Source of the DNA: Spongospora subterranea
Lineage: Eukaryota > Endomyxa > Phytomyxea > Plasmodiophorida > Plasmodiophoridae
NCBI GenBank assembly: GCA_900404475.1
Contig: OUQQ01000339.1
Coordinates: 1 to 21,253, forward strand
Length of the DNA stretch: 21,253 nucleotides
Direction: 5' to 3'
Below are positions 9,851 through 20,000 of the stretch, in pieces (positions within the stretch are counted from its first letter, which is position 1; each line of letters begins with the position of its first letter). Position numbers and translations under genes: made by a program. Under the pieces are notes generated by a model, which saw only the letters and a program-made list of their open reading frames with translations, was not told where the DNA came from and did not search any database.

Positions 9851-12800
9851 TTAACTTGACTCAAAATCGGATGAATTCGCAGTAGCCAGAGTGGATTCTG
9901 AAGAATGATCCGACGAAATAGGGCGCTTGTTCCCAGATAGCGACCCCGCTGATGACCTTCTGGATGAAGATGCAGCAGTCGCTTTGGAACGACGCCTTGC
10001 AGATGCAGGACGGTGTTGCTTCGCGCTTACTGGTGTTCGATGTTTGGGAGTAGATAAGCTGAATATTGGGGCACACGAGTCGCTGTCGGAAGCCATTAGG
10101 TTGACCAGGCATTTATCGTCTTCAGATGCAATGAGTCCATGACGGGGGCTATTAATGCCATTGGACATTTCCTTTACTGGGGCTTCATCCGGGACAATAG
10201 CGTCACCAGTGACATCAGATGATGAAGCAGCAGGTTGAACAACCTGCTGAGTCCCTCCAATGGAATTGGCAGTTGACGGTTGTGCATTGGCAGATTTGCT
10301 GTTTTTCACGAAGGTGATTATATACGGAGGACGTAGCGGGAGACCACATTCATTGTACTTAAGATATGCCTAAGACTCACAAATAAATATAAAGAATATA
10401 CCACATAAAACAGCGTCCGAACCTGAACTGCATATCTGAGCGCCACATAATGAAAGCTCAGCAGACTAATGAATGTATTTCAAAAACGCAGATGAGTAGT
10501 ACAATCTGTTAGCATACCCAGATACAGCAAGGTGCAGCAAGATCTTCTGACAATCCATTGTACTAAATGTCTTCTTGTCCAAGAGCACGTGTGGCGGGAA
10601 CTTAAGCTCTTCCGAACCAATACCTCGCCACGCGTCTGATAATTGCTTAATAGTCATGCATTGCTTTGATGAACGCAATTCCGCCAATAACTTCTGGACG
10701 CTATCAGTTAATTCAACCCTCGTCAACGTATTCGGATCTCTAAGGCAACTAAATGAATGTTGAAATCAATTAAAACGTTCTAGCTTGCAGACTGAATAAA
10801 AAAAGTCAACTATTACTTATCACAGTATTTCCCACACGAGTCCGGAAGACTGGATTCCCCAAAATGCCGCTCAAGCAGTACATGCCTACAAGTCCTCAAA
10901 TCAAGGCAAAATCCGAGCATCTCGATTAATTGCAGCTCATCTATAGATAGACCTTATATCAAAACCAACTTATCAGTGGCGATTCGACTGTAAATTGTAC
11001 ACACTGTTATGGCCTTCGACGCCCATAGCGGCGATACGCAACGCGTCTTGAGGACTATAATAGATAACGGAGACAGCAGGTTGGCGATCGCGACCGGCTC
11101 TGCCAGATTCCTGATAATATCCAGACAAAGACTATGGCAGAACATGGACCTCGTTAGGATTTGTTAAACGAAAGTGACGGCAGTCACCTTGGATATTGAC
11201 TGATGGATGACGAAGCGTACGTCAGCTTTTGATACTAGACGAAGCAACTGATTAGAATAGTGACATCGACATACCCTTGGCCAATTGTGTATCAGTTATT
11301 GATTACCTCCCATTCCAAACGCAATCTACAGATAAGGTTGGTGAGTGAGGATGTAGACGAAAATGACAGGTATTACAGTTGCCACCACAATCTGTATGGC
11401 GTTAGATTGCCATTGACTATACACGGATTCCCTAATATTGCTATCAAGGCCTGCGTGATAGCATGCACAGCTGATACCCAAGTCGATAAGGTTGCTGCAG
11501 ATGCTCTCACAATCCTGATGTCAGACACAAATGAGAAAATATGATAACTGTAAAGATACGGAGCACCTTCTTGCTCAACGCGTATATAATTCCACTTCCC
11601 TGGATAAACCGCGGATCCTCTGATACTAGCGACGCTATCTGGGACCCAAGCTCTGATGCGTTTTTGGGCTTCATCTGAACCTGATGGAGCAAGTTGAAAA
11701 GAGTCGTGCAAACTTTATAGAATAAGTTGACCTGATAAAAAATATTGGGCCGATCACAGGATTGGCGGAATATGACAGTATTGGGCAGTAAACACAATAT
11801 AGTTCGGATATCATTGGCGGTCTTATCATCTGAAATTGGAAATGGACATGAGAACGGGGAAAATAATTATGGGAATAGAAATGAACCAACCAGCTGTTGC
11901 AGTCAATGCAGTGATACAGATATCCGGGTACAATCTCCTGAGCATGCTTAGTTTCCTAAAATTGCAATGACACCATATAAAGAGAGAACAACGTGTCAAT
12001 GACTATCAAACAACCTGTAATCAGGCCGGAAATCATGGCCCCATTGCGAGCAGCAATCTATCATGAACAATCAATGGAGCAGAGAAGCAGGAGCTGATTT
12101 TGTTACGAGCTTCATCAATGACGATACGAGCCAGCTTCCCTTGACCGCATGCGGTTGAGAGATGTCGTTGCAAAGTTTTGGACTTGATGAGCAGCTCAGG
12201 AGAGACGTACAATAGGGAAAGAGAGCCCTATAACAGAGGGAGGTGATGGATAGGGGAATTCACATGGGCAGAGTAGGGAACTGACCTGCCCTATGCTCTC
12301 GTATATATAGGAGGAAGACTCCTTGGATGTGTCGCTCCCCAGCCTTGCCGCCCTAATATCCAGCGCCTGCAGCTGATTCACCTGGAAAAGGGAGAAGGTT
12401 GTAGAGGAACAAGGCAGGGCGATATAGAGCACGAACCTGATCGTGCATTAATGCGATAAGAGGGGATATAACCAGAGTTAACCGATTAGGATATAGCAAT
12501 GCGGGCAGTTGGAAGCACAAGCTTTTACCAGATCCAGCAGGTAAGAACACCATACAATCAATCCCTGATAAAACACAATCACAGATCTCCTTCTGCATTG
12601 GTCTCCAGTATAAGATGTGGAACTTGTGAATTCTAGTCTCTTCGAGTATCTTAGACCATGGATATGTTGATATGACCCCATCAGTTCTTGTAAACTCTAG
12701 TTGACTTTTCTCCTGCGTCTTCCTGTTTTCTGCCTGAACATACTCCTTCAATAGCTCTAAAATAGGATATAACAATTTAGTGTGTTGATTAAGGGCAATC

Positions 12801-12952
12801 ACTGCAGGATTAATACGTTCAAGATCAGCAATCCGACATTGTCGCACATATATCTCGTCTTTCAACTGCAAAAGCTCCCGTCTTATTAACTCCTTTTCCT
12901 TTGAGTTGTCATCTATGTCGTCATCACTGGTCAAATCTACCAGATTTGACAT
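9851..12952 (-). CDS. RECQL: RECQ1-type ATP-dependent DNA helicase
   Basis: A 3'-5' DNA helicase of the RecQ family, acting on forks and recombination intermediates. Fifteen exons (complement of 12437-12952, 12286-12381, 12107-12227, 12015-12057, 11891-11955, 11732-11829, 11567-11680, 11377-11514, 11307-11325, 11188-11234, 11005-11131, 10817-10940, 10488-10748, 10423-10435, 9851-10357) join in frame to 762 residues. Seen in order: N-terminal LVDLTSDDD, a short coiled coil, motif 0 (RPMQKEI), Walker A AGSGKS near residue 140, [29 protein letters not shown] near 242, LTATA, SFGMG-type motif [21 protein letters not shown] near 426, and zinc cysteines at about 479, 497, 501 and 504. That spacing (17, 3, 2 residues between) matches human RECQ1. 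An RQC winged helix and a Ser/Arg-rich tail with basic clusters follow. Exon 14 (13 nt) is the least certain. There is no HRDC domain. Confidence 0.93.
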
Positions 12953-13958
12953 TGGCTTTGTCGTTTATACTCCAGAATGAATATCTTTATCAACCCTGAG
13001 ATACAGTACTAAATCATAATCATGTCATGTTAATGTAGTACAGCGGTGGAGTAACAGTCGTGCACGCAAATATTCCAGTTTTGCTGTTCGCAGGCCGCTC
13101 CCACTGCGTGCCAGGCTGCTCCCACTGGCATTATCATTGCGTTGTGACTTGTGAGGTGACTGCATGCTAACGTGATTGGCAGGCGCAAAAATAAAAAAAA
13201 AATACTGTTTGCAAAGGTTTATCAATGGAGTACTACGTAGGAGAATGCTCAGATATAAAAACATCAGATTCTTGTCGACATCATTTCTAGTGAAAATTTG
13301 TTAATGCTTCCCATGCGCTTTGTATGAATAACAACAACTCGTTGTCGACTATAATTTTGCCGATTGGTGATAAGTTACGATAGGTGTGCTTCTTGGCTCG
13401 TGATAATTTCTGATCTGCAGCAGCAACCAAGCACATTCGATCAAGTTATTGTGATGATTTACTAGCAAATGGGCACTGTTGCTACGCGACCATCCATGAT
13501 TACACAGCACAGATTCAGAGCCCTGACGATTGGAGATACGCGATGAAATGTGACGCCGATAACATGAACGAGTGCCGTGGTCAATTCTCTTCACCGTCAG
13601 GCGCTCACCGAGTCATCCCCTGGACAGAGTTGTGCTCCGCCTGGGCCAGACGTGCGCAGCCTTCTTGATGAAGTTCAAATCAACGCCTTTTCAACCAACG
13701 GTTATCGTAATGTACACACAATTTTAAAAATGGCGGGTCAATTAACGGCAAGGGAGTAAATACATCCAATAGTGATGGCACTACAGTCCCCACGACCACC
13801 ATACCCATCAAACAACATCCATTGATGCTCACCATCTCGCCTCTGCCTACACCCGACCAGAAAATATCTCCCTTCACCTAGGGCGGTGTTCCGTCACTTT
13901 CGTCCTATCACATACACGATTGCTTGTTCCGACCGCCATCAGCGTGTGATTGATTGTG
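12953..13958. promoter_or_regulatory. 1-kb divergent spacer between helicase and PCNA-unloader genes
   Basis: The two flanking genes start on opposite strands at 12952 and 13959, so both promoters must lie here; this is inferred from layout. Visible content: a short local repeat of GCTCCCACTG around 13096-13127, an A-run near 13192-13202, a copia-like fragment (13408-13665, listed separately), and a low-complexity open frame about 13706-13879 rich in Thr, Pro and Ser that ends with TAG. No recognisable transcription-factor site could be assigned. Confidence 0.4.
13408..13665 (+). mobile_element. Possible copia reverse-transcriptase remnant
   Basis: An 85-codon open frame without an early ATG contains SPDDWRYAMKCDADNMNEC and then GAHRVIPW. 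The spacing W-x-x-A-M, a later Asn and a VIP-W motif resembles the start of the Ty1/copia reverse transcriptase region (W-x-x-A-M-x-x-E ... W-x-L-V ... K-V-I-x-x-K-W). The typical W-x-L-V block is poorly kept, so this would be a decayed piece. It could equally be unrelated spacer sequence. Confidence 0.25.
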
Positions 13959-16364
13959 ATGAAGCAATCATCCATTAAATCGTATTTTGGTGCCAAAAAA
14001 AGTAATGAGTCCAAAACTGAAGTAGACAGGGTAAAGGATTCACCTAATAATCATGACTGTGTTTTAATATCTGATGACGATAACGGTAATATTTTCCCAT
14101 TCCAATACAACATGTCCCTGATATGAATCGCCTCACCAGGAGCGGTTACGATCCCCATCACCTCTAGCCCTCTATTACTGCCCACCAGGACCACCGCTCC
14201 CCTGCGTCCTCCCACCAGATCCTCACCCGCCCCTTTATCTATGCCGCCTCCCGATACCCGCTTTACCAATGGTCCAGATAATAAGGCTCCCGTCGAGAAG
14301 ATGGTCACTGATTATATATCCTCGATCAGCGGCCGTCAGTTATGCGATTATGTCCCTTCCCTCTCCCCTGCCCATATCGCCAAGGGTCTGTGTCGAGGAC
14401 TATCAACAGCTAATGGCCCTCGTAGATCCCAGTTATGGTCTAAGACCTTTAGCGACATTAGGGTACCTGGGGATAGAGTCGATAAGATGATGAAGGCGTG
14501 GGTTGGAATGTTCACAACACCTGATCCGGATAGGGTTGATCCAGATATAATGGATCAGCTTGACGATATTAAGGTTGTCAATAGTGATGATCGTGGACGA
14601 CAACAGGACTGGATTGTTGATGATAGCGACTCTGATATTGATCAGGAGTCGCAGCGAATCTGCCCCGTTATGATATTGGAAGGCGCTCCGGGAACTGGCA
14701 AAACCTCGTCGGTACATGCGTCGTTAGCCGCTCTGAATAATAATCATCATGGCGTTCTTGAGATAAACACGTCGCAGCGTAGACGGTACGCTGATATCAT
14801 GAAGCAATTCAAAGAGGCGACACAGTCTCATTGGATTGATCATATCAATATATCTGCTGATAAGAGTTGTGCTAAGACGAAGAACTTGAAAAAGCAAAAA
14901 CGTACGAAAAAGTCTAAAATGGTGAACGATAATAAGAAACATTCGGTTATCCTAATAGATGATGTTGATATTGAATTAGAGGACGATATGGGTTAGGGTC
15001 GATTATATCTCATGTGGTTTTTGGTGATTAATGGTGATCTTTATTATAGGATTCCATCGCGGCATCATATCCCTGTCTAAACACACCCGTCAACCGATCG
15101 TCCTGACCTGCGCTTCTCTCCCTGATCATATCCGCTCAGGCCTATCGAATGGCTATTACTCCCTGGAAATGGCCCAGCCTCATGACGCCACTCTCTCCTC
15201 CCACCTCATCCTAATCTGCATAGCTATGGCAGCGGTATCTCTTCCTTCCTCCACCGATCTCCTCCGTTGTTTAGCCTATTCCCATTACGATATTCGCTCC
15301 GTTCTTAACCATCTTCAGTTCTGGCTCCCGACTCGCCCTGATCTTATGTTCAGCATTACTAAGGACCTTGTATATTCCTGTTTATCATCTCCTCGCACCG
15401 ATCTCTATCCTCATATCGCTGGCCTCACCAATATCCCTGTCAATTATCTCATATCCAGCCCTAGACACGCCGATCGTGCCCGCCTTGCACATCATTTTAT
15501 TGATATCGAACGTCCCGACACTCTTCATTATCATTATCTGACTCTGATGGATAAGGAAGATGATGCCCATTCAGTCCATAATATGCAATCTTTGAGCAGT
15601 GTTGCAGACGGGTTAAGCATAAGTGATGTGTTGAGCAGACCATTTGACCGGTTTGTTGACCTGGCTGTACATCATGATGCCTGCTCATTACGATCGTGGA
15701 TAATATCGGCTTCTATGTTATCAAATCAAAATAGTGATCATCTTCATCATTTATCGCTGCATTGCTCCCTTCCTAGCCCCGATACCACTTCTCTCACTGA
15801 ATTGTGGAGCCAACTCACTCCATCACATCCATTGTCGAAACAACATCCATCTTCCCAATCATTCATAACCGATACTGTATCTGCATTGAGGATCATATCG
15901 AATGAGGACAAAAAGAAGGAAGACCAATACGAATCAGGAAGGCTGAAAAGGAGGAGGTTGACATAAATTCAATTGACTTCACCATTCACACTAATCTTAT
16001 TTATATATGATAATATAGGTTTCAAGCATATCTCGAAAACAGAGTCGCTACCTCAGGAGTTGAATGGTTAAAGCAACAGCAATGGACNGTCGAAACAACA
16101 TCCATCTTCCCAATCATTCATAACCGATACTGTATCTGCATTGAGGATCATATCGAATGAGGACAAAAAGAAGGAAGACCAATACGAATCAGGAAGGCTG
16201 AAAAGGAGGAGGTTGACATAAATTCAATTGACTTCATTACTCACACTAATCTTATTTATATATGATAATATAGGTTTCAAGCATATCTCGAAAACAGAGT
16301 CGCTACCTCAGGAGTTGAATGGTTAAAGCAACAGCAATGGACATCTACAACAATCGATACCTAA
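13959..16364 (+). CDS. ATAD5/Elg1-type PCNA-unloading AAA+ ATPase
   Basis: Large subunit of the alternative clamp loader that removes PCNA from DNA after replication. Exon 1 (13959-14085) starts MKQSSIKSYFGAKK, a PIP box (Q3, I6, Y9, F10), then CVLISDDD at 34-41, a likely SUMO-interacting motif. Exon 2 (14140-14991) carries Walker A GAPGTGKT near 224-231, the family stretch SQRRRYADIMKQFKEATQSH, and Walker B ILIDDVD near 313-319. Exon 3 (15050 on) holds the sensor-1 strand PIVLTCAS and a helical collar with DIRSVLNHLQFW. Read through, exon 3 stops at 15966; but a donor at 15957 with acceptor TAATATAG allows a last exon ending at 16362-16364. The assembly repeats this part around an N at 16088, so the real gene probably uses one copy (second-copy intron 16212-16273, last exon 16274-16364), giving 658 residues. 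The basic KRRR near the end is a possible NLS. It is close in length to yeast Elg1 and much shorter than human ATAD5. Confidence 0.9.
15834..16342. repeat. 254-bp direct duplication flanking an assembly gap
   Basis: Bases 15834-16087 and 16089-16342 are the same 254-bp sequence in the same orientation, separated only by an N at 16088. They differ at three clustered positions (ACCAT against ATTAC near 15981 and 16236). The block spans the end of exon 3, an intron and most of the last exon of the ATAD5/Elg1-like gene. A single N between near-identical copies is typical of two overlapping contig ends or alleles that were scaffolded but not merged. Confidence 0.95.
16088..16088. other. Assembly gap (single N)
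   Basis: The only ambiguous base in the window. It sits exactly between the two copies of the 254-bp block and probably marks a scaffold join, not real sequence. Confidence 0.95.
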
Positions 16365-16582
16365 TAATTTTTAAAGAATGATTTTGACTCTAAAGTTTCA
16401 ATATTTATCATGTTTTTTACTTCATCGTGACTCTGCTGTAATCGTGCAAAACCATGACAATTGGATGGAAGATATTTTTGATACTTATTTGGTGCCCTGA
16501 ATCTAAATTGATCGCCAGTAATATCTGGTAATCGGTCCTGATTATTCACAAGTAAACTGTAGTGGAATCGCTCGTCAGAAAG

Positions 16583-18241
16583 ATGGGGGCCCTTCTGACT
16601 TGTGCCCGGTCAGATCCACACGATGTGCATAAGCCATTCTCTGAACAGTACCAACTGGGTTCTGAGCTTGGCAAAGGGCATTTCGCCACAGTCAACGTGT
16701 GCACAAATAAGAGATCTCAGAGCAAATATGCTGTGAAGATTATCAATAAGAGAAGAGTGACCAATCCAATGGCCATGAGAGAGGAAGTTGCTGTATTACG
16801 GCGAGTTGGAAAACACAGGTTTTGTGTTCATCTGTTTGAGGTCCACGAAGACGAGTCGAATTTCTATCTGGTGATGGAGTTATGTACCGGCGGCGACCTG
16901 TTCTCCCGTATTGTGGATTATGGTAGCTATTCCGAAAAAGATGCAGGGAGAACTTTATTTCAGCTAGGGACAGCTTTAGACCATATCCACAAACAAGGAA
17001 TCACTCATAGAGATCTCAAGGTTGTCACATCTTGATCATCGTTTTTCATGGCAAATCGACTGATTAACTTTCGGTGGCAATAGCCGGAAAATATATTGCT
17101 TTCGACAAACATGGTCGATTCGGACCTCAAAGTTGGCGATTTTGGTTTATCTAAGATATTAGATAGTAATCAAGCTGTCATGAAGACGAGTAAGGATTGT
17201 TTGACTGATTATGCATTAATTCTTACCTAATTTCTAACGCCTTTGTGCGAATTGTTTTGATAGTATGTGGTACATGGGCATATTGTGGTAAGTGACGCTA
17301 TTCAATACGGAATCGCATCGTATCGCATTACCAAACTCACCCATTCGTTTTGACTTTATATTAGCGCCTGAGGTCATTGAGCAGAAGCCATATACAAATC
17401 TGGTTGATAACTGGACCTTGGGCGTACTGATGTTTATATTGTAAGTTTGATGAACTTGACAAAATGAAGAGTTGAGATGATCTAACATGACGTTGGTTGT
17501 TATAGGTTGAGTGGGGTTAGTATATGATTATGATATGATATAATAATCATCATCTTAACCACCGTTGTTGCAGTATCACCCATTTGATGACTTTGGGGAC
17601 CTTCCTGAACCTGAACTATTAGAGCGTATTGTCGCGTGTCAATATAACTTTAATGATCCGGTGTGGAATGAGATAAGTGATCCTCGTAAGGATATTTCAT
17701 CTTCATCCTAATTGATGTGCAACGTCCTAACGGTTTTACTTAGCAAAGCACATAATACGATCGCTACTTAAGCTGGTTCCCGAGCAGAGGATGTCCTTAG
17801 AAACATTCTTATCCCATCCCTGGATTAATGGGGCGATCACTAATGTAGCTCCATTGAAAGGTACTCTGACGAGGATGCAGAGCTTCAACAGCGGCAGGCG
17901 AGGAAAGGTGGGATTCGTTGGTAAACCTGATCCGCTCCGAACATATTCTGAAATTAAAGTAATAGACTGGATTATTATCCCAATGTAGTACAACTACATT
18001 TGATATTGAACCCAGCCAAGAGAGCAAAGCTAATTTTGCCTCTGGTATTGCAAAAAGACGTATATCAGAATCTGATGAAGATTTTGATGATGGAAAGATG
18101 CCTGGTACCGGAGGGGGTGACGAATCAGAAGGGAAAGATGGAGGAACAGTTGGACATACAGTGCAGTTCGGATCGGTTGTAGGAGGTGATCGAACAGATG
18201 ATGGTGGTGATATCAACAATATGGTATCGGTGTCAAATTAA
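16583..18241 (+). CDS. CAMK-type serine/threonine protein kinase
   Basis: Eight exons (16583-17020, 17084-17189, 17264-17287, 17365-17440, 17506-17515, 17574-17685, 17744-17907, 17966-18241) join in frame to 401 residues; introns are 58-77 nt and two exons are only 24 and 10 nt. All catalytic motifs are present: glycine loop GKGHFATV, Lys in AVKIINK, the alpha-C Glu, MELCTGGDLFSRI, HRDLKPENILL, DFGLSK, GTWAYCAPEV, DNWTLGVL and SHPWI. YQLGSELGKGHFATV and the overall pattern place it in the CAMK group, near Chk2 or CaMK-like kinases. No FHA domain is visible upstream, so I do not call it Chk2. The first ATG (16583) gives MGALLTCA, a possible N-myristoylation and palmitoylation site. The last exon is Gly/Asp-rich with AKRRISESDEDFDD. 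The donor of the last intron is uncertain (17908 or 17914); without it the frame stops at 17986-17988. Confidence 0.92.
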
Positions 18242-18375
18242 CAGAAAAAACAATTAGCACAAGGTGATGACGACTAATTGACTGGCGATGAGGCGCTGGA
18301 TCTTAATAACCATAATGATATTGACTGTATTGACCCAGCTAAAGGAGCTGGTTATTTACTGTCTAGTAGTAATAA

Positions 18376-18981
18376 ACGGGATCTGTTTATCTTCATTGGC
18401 AGACTGGCACAATACTATCTGATTGGAATAGACTTCGACGGTGGGATCAGGTTATTGGCTCAATCTGTCGACTGCTGTCTGCAGACTTTACCCAATATCA
18501 GTTCAAAGGTGTTTTCTATGTCAATACAATGAGGATTGATGGCGGTTCTCATGAGTACGGCGCTGCTGGTGTTAATAAACATTTTCCGGGAACACCGACG
18601 TATTCATGGGACCGATATTCTCCTCAATTCTTGGATTTTGAAGTTCCGGAAAGGGCGTTGAGGCTCGCCATATCGAACTGGAGTTGTGCGTTGGCTGCAG
18701 AAAACGAACAGCTTCAATCCTGGAACACCGTTGAGGCTCGCCATATCGAACTGGAGTTGTGCGTTGGCTGCAGAAAACGAACAGCTTCAATCCTGGAACA
18801 CCATCTTTACACTGACGCGTCTCAAGATACGATTCCAGTGAACGATTCCGGACCATTAACGCGGCGTCAAGAACTCGATCCCCAATCGACAATGCCCATG
18901 ATTTCCCTATGCCCATCATGCAAAGTGATGTACTTCATTGATATTAAGGAGGCACCATTCGGTGTACAGCCTCAATTTTGA
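18376..18981 (+). CDS. Unrecognised zinc-ribbon-like protein, probably partial
   Basis: The frame is open from after a TAA at 18373-18375 to a TGA at 18979-18981 (201 codons); the first ATG is at 18529, but the Trp-rich part before it (SDWNRLRRWDQVIGSICRLL) looks coding, so an upstream exon is likely. The C-terminal third has two CxxC pairs, CVGC and CPSC, about 60 residues apart, suggesting a zinc ribbon. A 73-bp tandem duplication (18657-18802) lies in the middle and is read in two different frames. The family is unknown; given the mobile sequence downstream, a transposon-derived origin is possible. It lies 3' of the kinase on the same strand. Confidence 0.35.
   Translation, partial: TGSVYLHWQTGTILSDWNRLRRWDQVIGSICRLLSADFTQYQFKGVFYVNTMRIDGGSHEYGAAGVNKHFPGTPTYSWDRYSPQFLDFEVPERALRLAISNWSCALAAENEQLQSWNTVEARHIELELCVGCRKRTASILEHHLYTDASQDTIPVNDSGPLTRRQELDPQSTMPMISLCPSCKVMYFIDIKEAPFGVQPQF
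18657..18802. repeat. Exact 73-bp tandem duplication
   Basis: Bases 18657-18729 and 18730-18802 are identical. As 73 is not a multiple of three, the second copy is read one frame off relative to the first. Only the second copy supplies the CVGC half of the putative zinc ribbon. Removing one copy would send the upstream frame into a stop soon after (TGA at 18825-18827 in the shifted frame). Confidence 0.95.
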
Positions 18982-19733
18982 TATCCCTGGGTGGTTTTGA
19001 AAGACGCGTGCAGAGAGAGTAGGATTTTGCATTGATTTTGCTATCCGGGGGGGCGTAGACAATGGCCAACTTCTGACAGGGAACGACGTGCGATGAACGT
19101 AATCCTATAAGACGAGGAATTAACTCGAGATTACAGTATCTCTCCAGGTATAACCTGGTAATGTTCCCGTATTATGAAGTGCATCTCAGCAATAAAGATT
19201 GGTCCATGAATTACGAAATAAGGGCTGGTCATGCTGACAGTTTGCTTGGCGAAGGACGTATTTAACAGAAAAGCCAATATGTGAAGGAATGCAGCGTCTG
19301 AAAAATGTGTTATAAGCACGTTTTCGCGAATGGGGAGTACTTTAAGTGCTCTAAAATCCCATTCAGCAGTTGTCGAGGTCAGCAGTTGTTTAGCGATCAA
19401 GGAGTTGCAAGAGAGGTATCTTGTTGTTGATGCTCTGGCAACTCGACGTCACCGCAAGACATTTTTCACAAAAACACTTCACATTGTATCGGTAAATCAT
19501 GTCGATGTCCCAGTTCAATGTTTAAAACGCATTGTGGTGATCAACAGAATGCATTACATTAGACCTGGAACTGGTCGTTCCGACAAGTTTAGAACAATTG
19601 AACAACCAGAGTTGGCGCTAACCCTTGATCCTATGTCGTCATTTTAAGCGGTCTCAAACTGCTCCACCGCCTGATCGGATGGGGCCACCCTAATCTGTAT
19701 AAACATTGAGGCGGGACCAGGTTGAACTTCGAT
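18982..19733 (+). other. Decayed open frames, probably repeat-derived
   Basis: A 62-codon frame at about 19080-19265 (with MFPYYEVHLSNKDWSMNYE) and another at about 19276-19647 (with ATRRHRKTFFTKTLHIVS) look protein-like but lie in different frames and end in stops. No intron joins them convincingly. Their position directly upstream of a transposase-like motif suggests they belong to one broken mobile element, but I cannot name the family. Confidence 0.3.
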
Positions 19734-20000
19734 GGCACGTTCAGGCTGGTCCCAAATCCGTTCACACAGCTCCTCATCTTGATGGCCAGTGAGACCTGGA
19801 ATACCAGATGATTCACCTGTTATTCCACACACTGAAATCGGAGCTCAAGGAAATGCGTTCTTCGAGGATTGTTTACAGAGTTTCCCGAATTTCGCAAACA
19901 ATTACCGAGAAACTCCAACGGGTTTTCCACTATTTCTCGCGAACATGATTGACTTCCTTTCGCGTTGAAGATTGGAGCATATTCAATCAAATCCAGCGAC
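19734..20000 (+). mobile_element. Second copy of the DGTF-type transposase-like fragment
   Basis: The frame reads NFDGTFRLVPNPFTQLLIL, the counterpart of the window's first bases. DGTF followed by a VPxPFxQLL-like run resembles the catalytic-Asp segment of MULE transposases. The frame ends at a TGA near 19810, and the next protein-like stretch (FFEDCLQSFPNFANNY, about 19855-19905) is in another frame, so the copy is broken. FFEDCLQSF loosely matches GYEDCFQEF in the left-edge copy. The element boundaries are guesses. Confidence 0.35.

Noticed and set aside
13706..13879. Thr/Pro/Ser-rich plus-strand frame ending in TAG upstream of the Elg1-type gene.
   Set aside because: Low complexity, no start, no splice link found to the coding frame at 13959, and no family motif.
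16361..16549. A protein-like minus-strand frame (62 codons, open further into the kinase 5' region) with LPDITGDQFRFRAPNKY.
   Set aside because: No ATG at its start, no recognisable motif, and it overlaps both neighbouring genes antisense. It may be a gene remnant, but the evidence is too weak to list.
18288..18425. Hydrophobic plus-strand frame starting MRRWILITIMILTVLTQL that looks like a signal peptide.
   Set aside because: It overlaps other open frames, ends in a stop without joining the zinc-ribbon frame in phase, and the hydrophobicity may be an effect of AT-rich composition.
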